6,362 nucleotides of DNA. Origin: CAZRNB01 sp964601355 (GTDB lineage Bacteria > Planctomycetota > Phycisphaerae > Sedimentisphaerales > Anaerobacaceae). The notes under the pieces are model-generated. The model saw only the letters and a list, made by a program, of their open reading frames with translations, ran no database searches and was not told where the DNA came from. Positions 1 to 4,062 of the stretch are shown one piece after another. Positions within the stretch are counted from its first letter, which is position 1; every line of letters begins with the position of its first letter. Location of the stretch: the NCBI GenBank assembly GCA_964601355.1, contig CAZRNB010000147.1:1-6362 (forward strand), given 5' to 3'. A program made the position numbers and the translations under genes.

Positions 1-30
1 AGAAGACACGGGGGCTTCGGTCGGAATGAC
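1..30. repeat. Truncated end of a second palindromic repeat copy
   Basis: The first 30 bases contain CTTCGG (15-20) followed by TCGGAATGAC (21-30). This resembles the right end of the element at 177-254, which has CTTCGG followed by TCGCAATGAC, with one mismatch in the last ten bases. It is probably the right half of a related inverted-repeat element whose left half lies before the window. The similarity is short, so this is tentative. Confidence 0.35.
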
Positions 31-65
31 GTACATTTCTGCTTGCAGATTTTACAAACAATCTT

Positions 66-121
66 GACATGCACCCGTTGCATGTCTTTGATTATCTGCC
101 ACGGACTTTTATAGTCCTTTT
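66..121 (+). terminator. Two weak terminator-like hairpins
   Basis: GACATGCA (66-73) pairs perfectly with TGCATGTC (79-86) across a 5-base loop and is followed by TTTG. A second, smaller stem, GGACT (103-107) with AGTCC (113-117), is followed by four T residues (118-121). Either could end a transcript entering from the left of the window, but the stems are short or AT-rich and the T-tracts are weak. They may simply be spacer hairpins. Confidence 0.3.
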
Positions 122-176
122 GACCGTTGACCCTCAAAAGGTTGTACTACTATTCTGTCGCAGCTTAAATGATATA

Positions 177-254
177 TGTCATTGCGAGCAAAGCAATCTC
201 TGACATTTGATTTATGAGATTGCCACGTCGGCCTTCGGCCTCCTCGCAATGACA
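177..254. repeat. 78-bp palindromic intergenic element (REP/MITE-like)
   Basis: The element has perfect 12-base terminal inverted repeats, TGTCATTGCGAG (177-188) and CTCGCAATGACA (243-254). A second perfect inner pair, GCAATCTC (193-200) and GAGATTGC (216-223), is also present. The right arm contains a small GGCC-TTC-GGCC hairpin (230-240). It has no coding capacity and would fold into a long hairpin if transcribed. The form fits a non-autonomous palindromic repeat dispersed in intergenic DNA. The related end at 1-30 suggests that more than one copy exists nearby. Function, and any transposase acting on it, cannot be judged from this window. Confidence 0.75.
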
Positions 255-412
255 ACTCCTCAAATCACCTGCGACTCAGCAGTAGGTTAAGGGAAAGATC
301 ATTTTTTTGGCCCTTCAAAAGCCGTAAATGGTTTTTTGGAGGGCACATTTTTTCAAGTTCTTTTAGTTCTTTTTTATGGAGTTTGTGAAAGATTTACTTA
401 TAGGACGTTTTC

Positions 413-438
413 GGCAGGGGCTTCCCACCGCCCCTGCC
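413..438. other. GC-rich 9-bp hairpin
   Basis: GGCAGGGGC (413-421) pairs perfectly with GCCCCTGCC (430-438) across an 8-base loop. It stands out from the AT-rich surroundings. Neither strand has a run of T after the stem, so it is not a standard intrinsic terminator. It could be a transcript structure, a protein binding palindrome or a relic of a repeat. Confidence 0.5.
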
Positions 439-580
439 ATAGCTTCTTCAACTCTTTCCAACAACTATCAGTCATATATGTTATCCTCACCAGGGGGATA
501 CGATGTTCCCTCCCATCCCACCAATTAAAAAATTTACTATTGACGGATTCAATAAAATCAACAAAATATACCAAACTATT

Positions 581-682
581 GGTGATTGATAACTGGCAAT
601 AGGTGATTTGTAATTGGTAATTTGTTCGTTGTTATGATTTCATTGTTCATCGATTAACAATGAACAACGAACTGTGAACGGA
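581..682. repeat. Degenerate heptanucleotide tandem-repeat zone
   Basis: The sequence keeps a 7-base period for about 100 bases. From 581 to 622 six units fit a GGTAATT-like consensus (for example GGTGATT at 581 and 602, GGTAATT at 616). From 624 to about 651 the units fit GTTCRTT. From 655 to 682 they fit GAACAAC and its variants (units starting at 662, 669 and 676 all begin GAAC). The last two motifs are roughly reverse complements, which creates the stem described at 624-672. The pattern resembles the short tandemly repeated heptanucleotides known from cyanobacterial genomes, but I infer no relationship. Confidence 0.65.
624..672 (+). promoter_or_regulatory. Interrupted 17-bp stem in the presumed 5' leader
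   Basis: GTTCGTTGTT (624-633) pairs perfectly with AACAACGAAC (663-672). Inside it, CATTGTT (641-647) pairs with AACAATG (656-662) around an 8-base loop. The two helices stack on the 3' side, and a 7-base bulge lies on the 5' side (634-640). The structure ends 12 bases before the ribosome binding site. It could affect translation or mRNA stability if the transcript starts upstream of 624. It lacks a T-tract, so it is unlikely to be a terminator. It may also be a by-product of facing heptamer repeats. Confidence 0.45.
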
Positions 683-684
683 TC

Positions 685-689
685 AGGAG
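685..689 (+). promoter_or_regulatory. Ribosome binding site of the fusion gene
   Basis: AGGAG lies nine bases upstream of the ATG at 699, an ideal Shine-Dalgarno position. It decides the start: the only other early Met codon is residue 4, and the next is inside the HEMGH motif at residue 107, too late to keep the first membrane segments. Confidence 0.75.
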
Positions 690-698
690 AAACTTAGA

Positions 699-3422
699 AT
701 GGGCAAAATGTTAGATACAGAGCAGGACAGTTTGAATAGTGAATCGTGCCATAAGCGACGAGCGACGAGCGACGAGCGACTAACGGCGAGACTGGAACGC
801 GGCTGGGTAATTGCAAACCATAAATTGGTCTCGTTTCATGCCGCCTTCATTTCCTCAATCCTCAGCTTACCGGCTGCGGCACTGGCCACAGCGGCTTCAA
901 ACCCGGATGTCAATATCAAGCTTGAAGTGCTGAGATTCGTGTTTGTGAGCTGGGAAACAATTATCTCTATTGCTATCTGGTATTTGTCCTGGCATATCGG
1001 TATTGCTATTCACGAAATGGGACACTTCCTGACTGCTGTGAAACTTACGGCGTTGAATAAAGATTCTCAGGAAAAAGCCGATGCCATAGTTCAGGGTGGC
1101 GGAGGTAAATTGGGCTGGTTTATACAAATGTTCCTGCAGATACCATGGGGCAAGTTCTACGGCGTCAAGAAGGAGAACGGCAACTTCGCTCCTGATGCAC
1201 CATATAACTTGGCCGTGGCCGCCTCGGCGCCGATCTGGAGCCAGTGGCTGGCCACGATCTTCCTGCCGATTGCCGGTTTCTTCATCGTGGTGGGCTTGCT
1301 CGCAGGACATGACTGGATGATTTACATCGGTCGATTCTTCCTGGCCCCGGGCTGTGTTGGACTGCTTGACCGATTCCTGGCCGATCCCGGCAAGCTGCGT
1401 GAGTTCCGCGTAAGAGAGAGGATTGCCGCCGAGCAAGCCGCCAGGGCTGCCGCGGCCGCCTCGAAGGAGAGCTGGCTCGTCCAGGTTGGTGACCTCAAGA
1501 AGAGACTGTTAACCACGCGAATGCAATCTGTCACGTTGAAGGACGGTAGTTCGGTCGCTGCCCCGTGGCAATTCCGCAACTGCGCAATGGGCGGCCGGCA
1601 CACTGAGAAGGAATACCCCGAAAGCAACATCTCCATGCAGGAAAGTATGTTCATGCCGCTTTCGCCTAAAACTTACGAGGATGCGCAGGAAATGACCGTC
1701 AAGCTGCAATATCGGCTCAAGGAGATCATCGAGGCCGCTCCGGGCGCAAAGGTCATGGGCGTCGGTCTGGAGGGCGGCATCGCACCCTACGTCGATAAGG
1801 AAAATCGCGACCGTGTGCCGGAGCAGAGAATGTGGCGAATGATGAAGCAGGCCATTCTCGACTGCGAGTATGTCCCCGGCGTGGATGTGGCGATTGCTTT
1901 GGACCCGGCGGCCTCCGAGCTTGAGAATGCCTATCGCAAGGAGAGAGGCGAGCCGGACTCCATCGGCATGTATCGCTTCTGGCGAGACAAGAGTAAAGTC
2001 GATATGAGCCGCGACGAGATACTCGATCTTTACAAGCAGGCGATGGAAGAGGGCATCCCGGTCCTTTCGATTGAGGATGGCTTCGGTGAGCGAGACCATA
2101 CCGGCTGGCAAAACCTGATGAGAGAGCTTGGCGATAAGGTCTTCGTCATCGGCGATGATCTGGTCACCACCAAGGACACGAACATCGAGAATTGTGCAAA
2201 GAACGGCGAAATTAACGCCTCCCTGATAAAGGCCAATCAGATTGGAACATTGACTGAGACCGTGCTGGCCATGCTGACGTCGCTGGCTTACGGAGCGGAG
2301 CTTGTAGTTTCACACCGCTCCAAATCGCCCAACGACCCATTCGAGGCGGAAATCGGTACGGCGATGAACGCCCTTGGGGTCAAGTGTGGCGGCGGCGCCA
2401 ACACCGAGCGGCTCCAGAAGTACGGCCGCGTCATGGAGATTATCGCCCTGGCCAAGGCTGGTAAGAGAGAAACCACTCCGGCCGAGCGTAAAGAGGTCGA
2501 GGAGACTATCAAAGAGCTGGTTCGAATCTTAACGGGCAAAGAAGACGTCAGCATCACGCCGGACGCCGGCGAAATTGATATCGCCAGTTTGCTTATTAAA
2601 ATGCTGGCAATCGAAGCGGTCAGCGGCACCGAAGAGGCGACCAACGCCGGTATCCCTTCGGCAGCCGCGACACTGTTCCTCGGAAAGGCCGGCATCATCC
2701 GCTTCAAAGGCTCGACGCCTCTGGGAACCAGTGCCGGCGAGGACGAGGCCATCCACTATGTGGACAGCATCATCGAGCCATCCGAAACGACCAAAAAGTA
2801 TCCTGATTTGTTCAAGGACGCCGGCGACGGCACATTCCGATTCAAAAAGGACGTCAAGGCTAATGACATCCGGGCCAAGAATGATGAGAAGCTCATGGCC
2901 CTCTGGAAGAAGTCCAGACGTTATGACGGTATGGGCTGCATGGAAGCTGTCAAGCATATCGAAGGCGTTCTGGCCAAGGCGTTCATCGGCAAGAAGCTGG
3001 CCAGGCTCGGCAGCGTCTTGGAGATCGACAAGCAACTGTTGGGTCTGGAGCTGGAGCAGGCGATTCTCGCAGGGCGGACTTCCAAGAGCGCACCGACCGA
3101 GGAGAAGATTCACACCATGCAAAGAAAGGGCATACTCGGTATGAACGCGATTCTGTCGATGTCACTTGCTTTGGGCCGGGCAATCGCCGCCAGCCAGGGC
3201 AAGGAGCTTTGGCAGCTAATCCGGCAAATGGCCCACGAAACGATGGCCAAATTTATCGCATCAAACCAATCCGGCGGCCAGAAACAGGATTTGGCGGCAA
3301 TAAAGGCTATGGACTTTGAGATAGTTATGGCCACATTTAAAAAGACCGCTGGTGAGGCGATCAAAGCAAATAAAAAGATATACGAATTGCTCAGACAGCA
3401 GCTTCCGGTTTATCCTGTATAA
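699..3422 (+). CDS. M50-like membrane protease domain fused to a circularly permuted enolase
   Basis: This 907-residue protein combines two families. Residues 41-230 are hydrophobic with about four membrane segments. They carry HEMGH (His105, Glu106, His109), the zinc site of site-2 (M50) proteases, and an LD pair (Asp224) placed like the third zinc ligand. Residues 231-275 form a charged, Ala-rich helical linker. Residues 285-590 match the enolase barrel. Aligned with yeast enolase, His301, Glu315, Glu358, Asp402, Glu459, Asp486, Lys511, His539-Arg540-Ser541 and Lys562 correspond to H159, E168, E211, D246, E295, D320, K345, H373-R374-S375 and K396. After a linker (591-635), residues 636-855 match the enolase N-terminal domain, with GTSAGE (Ser678 at the S39 position) and GMNAILSMSLALGRA near its end. 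The lid therefore follows the barrel, the reverse of normal enolase (about 430 residues). The likely reaction is 2-phosphoglycerate to phosphoenolpyruvate at the inner membrane face. Catalysis, and any proteolysis, are inferred. The tail after 856 is helical and unrecognised. Confidence 0.9.
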   Translation: MGKMLDTEQDSLNSESCHKRRATSDERLTARLERGWVIANHKLVSFHAAFISSILSLPAAALATAASNPDVNIKLEVLRFVFVSWETIISIAIWYLSWHIGIAIHEMGHFLTAVKLTALNKDSQEKADAIVQGGGGKLGWFIQMFLQIPWGKFYGVKKENGNFAPDAPYNLAVAASAPIWSQWLATIFLPIAGFFIVVGLLAGHDWMIYIGRFFLAPGCVGLLDRFLADPGKLREFRVRERIAAEQAARAAAAASKESWLVQVGDLKKRLLTTRMQSVTLKDGSSVAAPWQFRNCAMGGRHTEKEYPESNISMQESMFMPLSPKTYEDAQEMTVKLQYRLKEIIEAAPGAKVMGVGLEGGIAPYVDKENRDRVPEQRMWRMMKQAILDCEYVPGVDVAIALDPAASELENAYRKERGEPDSIGMYRFWRDKSKVDMSRDEILDLYKQAMEEGIPVLSIEDGFGERDHTGWQNLMRELGDKVFVIGDDLVTTKDTNIENCAKNGEINASLIKANQIGTLTETVLAMLTSLAYGAELVVSHRSKSPNDPFEAEIGTAMNALGVKCGGGANTERLQKYGRVMEIIALAKAGKRETTPAERKEVEETIKELVRILTGKEDVSITPDAGEIDIASLLIKMLAIEAVSGTEEATNAGIPSAAATLFLGKAGIIRFKGSTPLGTSAGEDEAIHYVDSIIEPSETTKKYPDLFKDAGDGTFRFKKDVKANDIRAKNDEKLMALWKKSRRYDGMGCMEAVKHIEGVLAKAFIGKKLARLGSVLEIDKQLLGLELEQAILAGRTSKSAPTEEKIHTMQRKGILGMNAILSMSLALGRAIAASQGKELWQLIRQMAHETMAKFIASNQSGGQKQDLAAIKAMDFEIVMATFKKTAGEAIKANKKIYELLRQQLPVYPV
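754..781 (+). repeat. AGCGACG heptamer array inside the coding region
   Basis: Three perfect copies of AGCGACG (754-760, 761-767, 768-774) are followed by a fourth copy that differs only in its last base (775-781). It lies in codons 19-28 of the fusion gene and encodes an Arg/Ser/Asp/Glu-rich stretch before the first membrane segment. Seven is not a multiple of three, so gain or loss of one unit would shift the reading frame. Confidence 0.85.
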
Positions 3423-3423
3423 A

Positions 3424-3458
3424 CAGAAGACAGAAAACAAAGTACAGAAGACAGAAAT
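3424..3458 (+). repeat. CAGAAGA-type heptamer array after the stop codon
   Basis: Five consecutive 7-base units begin two bases after the TAA. Units 1 and 4 are CAGAAGA, units 2 and 5 are CAGAAAA and CAGAAAT, and unit 3 is a degenerate CAAAGTA. Seen another way, a 14-base sequence is repeated exactly at 3423-3436 and 3444-3457. The array fills the gap between the fusion gene and its terminator. Confidence 0.8.
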
Positions 3459-3466
3459 GTATTTAG

Positions 3467-3491
3467 CCCCCGAATTTATTCGGGGGTTTTT
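3467..3491 (+). terminator. Intrinsic terminator after the fusion gene
   Basis: CCCCCGAA (3467-3474) pairs perfectly with TTCGGGGG (3479-3486) around a TTTA loop and is followed by five T residues (3487-3491). This is a textbook Rho-independent terminator 44 bases after the stop codon. It ends only five bases before the ATG of the next gene, so that gene's start is unusually close to it. Confidence 0.88.
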
Positions 3492-3496
3492 CGCCT

Positions 3497-4042
3497 ATGC
3501 AGAGGCAAAACATCATTCGGACGGTTTTGTTTGCCGTGTTTTTTGGCATTGGAGTCGCTTCGCTGGGCTGCTCTTTACTCTGCGATGATATAGCTACATA
3601 CTATCGAAACAAGCAGTTCTTAAAAGCTGCACAAAAATACCAGGAAAAACTCCAGGCTCTAAACACCGACTACGATATGCTCCTTGGGAGACTGGAAAAT
3701 GACCCAAATCTCATGAAACGAATTGCTTATGCCACGCTCAACATCGAGCCTAATGATGCAAATACAATTTACCCAAAGCCGACAAGAGAGCAGTTAGCTG
3801 CTGCCAGGAAGGTTTTGGAAAAGGACCCAATTCAAAACAAGGGCGTGCAGGAAATGCCTAAATGGTTAAAACGATGCAGCGAGCCTCGACACAGAATAAT
3901 ACTGTTTCTCGCCGGAGCCGGCCTGATACTTACTTCGTTCACATGTTTCGCCCCCGCAGCAGGAAAAACTCAAAACCTCAATCTGCCAAAAGATGATCAA
4001 ACAAATCCTGTTAGTGACCCTGACTCTAATGGGACAAGCTGA
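3497..4042 (+). CDS. Small two-TM coiled-coil protein, possibly DivIC/FtsB-like
   Basis: I do not recognise this 181-residue protein with certainty. Residues 8-28 form a hydrophobic segment near the N-terminus. Residues 35-67 are charged and helical with coiled-coil character. They are followed by LENDPNLMKRIAYATLNIEP (66-85), which recalls the stretch after the coiled coil in DivIC/FtsB cell-division proteins, where an acidic-Pro motif precedes an I-A-R-E-like helix. Unlike FtsB (about 100 residues), it continues through a Pro- and Lys-containing region to a second hydrophobic segment (133-152) and a polar tail. The ATG is the first start possible in this frame, because an in-frame TAG lies at 3464-3466. 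No Shine-Dalgarno sits at normal spacing; the only purine run is GGGGG in the terminator stem, ten bases upstream. The gene converges on the CotH gene with a 20-base gap. A role in division is only a guess. Confidence 0.8.
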   Translation: MQRQNIIRTVLFAVFFGIGVASLGCSLLCDDIATYYRNKQFLKAAQKYQEKLQALNTDYDMLLGRLENDPNLMKRIAYATLNIEPNDANTIYPKPTREQLAAARKVLEKDPIQNKGVQEMPKWLKRCSEPRHRIILFLAGAGLILTSFTCFAPAAGKTQNLNLPKDDQTNPVSDPDSNGTS

Positions 4043-4062
4043 GAGCCAACGGCTTCCACCGC

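Larger units (their letters stand above)
1..698. other. Non-coding, repeat-rich region upstream of the fusion gene
   Basis: I see no convincing gene here. The only sizeable open frame (336-602, +) starts at TTG, has no ribosome binding site and encodes a low-complexity sequence with no recognisable motif. The region holds a truncated repeat end (1-30), two small hairpins (66-86 and 103-117), a 78-bp palindromic element (177-254), a GC-rich hairpin (413-438) and a 7-base-periodic zone (581-682). Weak promoter-like matches exist, such as TTGACC at 127-132 with TATTCT at 151-156, and TTGACG at 540-545 followed by an AT-rich stretch. None is good enough to call, and promoter consensus in the presumed lineage is uncertain. 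The promoter of the gene at 699 probably lies between about 440 and 620. Confidence 0.7.

Noticed and set aside
336..602. 88-codon open frame in the upstream spacer
   Set aside because: It starts at TTG without a ribosome binding site, spans the GC-rich hairpin and runs into the heptamer zone. Its translation shows no domain or motif.
581..682. The repeat zone as a CRISPR array
   Set aside because: Units are 7 bases with no spacers between them, so they are simple tandem repeats.
1551..2468. The barrel as a mandelate-racemase or muconate-cycloisomerase relative rather than enolase proper
   Set aside because: LIKANQIGTLTE, SHRS, the Lys at the K396 position and the Ser39-type lid loop are specific to true enolases.
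897..3364. Several long open frames on the minus strand, and a plus-frame at 2575-3144, across the fusion gene
   Set aside because: They lie antisense or out of frame within a gene whose own frame carries a full set of enolase and HExxH motifs. Their sequences are compositionally odd and show no family features.
699..3422. The reversed enolase domains as an artefact of a frameshift or two adjacent genes
   Set aside because: Barrel and lid are in one open frame without a stop, and each domain occurs once. An assembly chimera cannot be fully excluded without reads, but nothing in the sequence suggests one.
3352..3588. 78-codon plus-strand frame linking the end of the fusion gene and the start of the small gene
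   Set aside because: It overlaps both genes out of frame and reads through the heptamer array and the terminator. It is a shadow.
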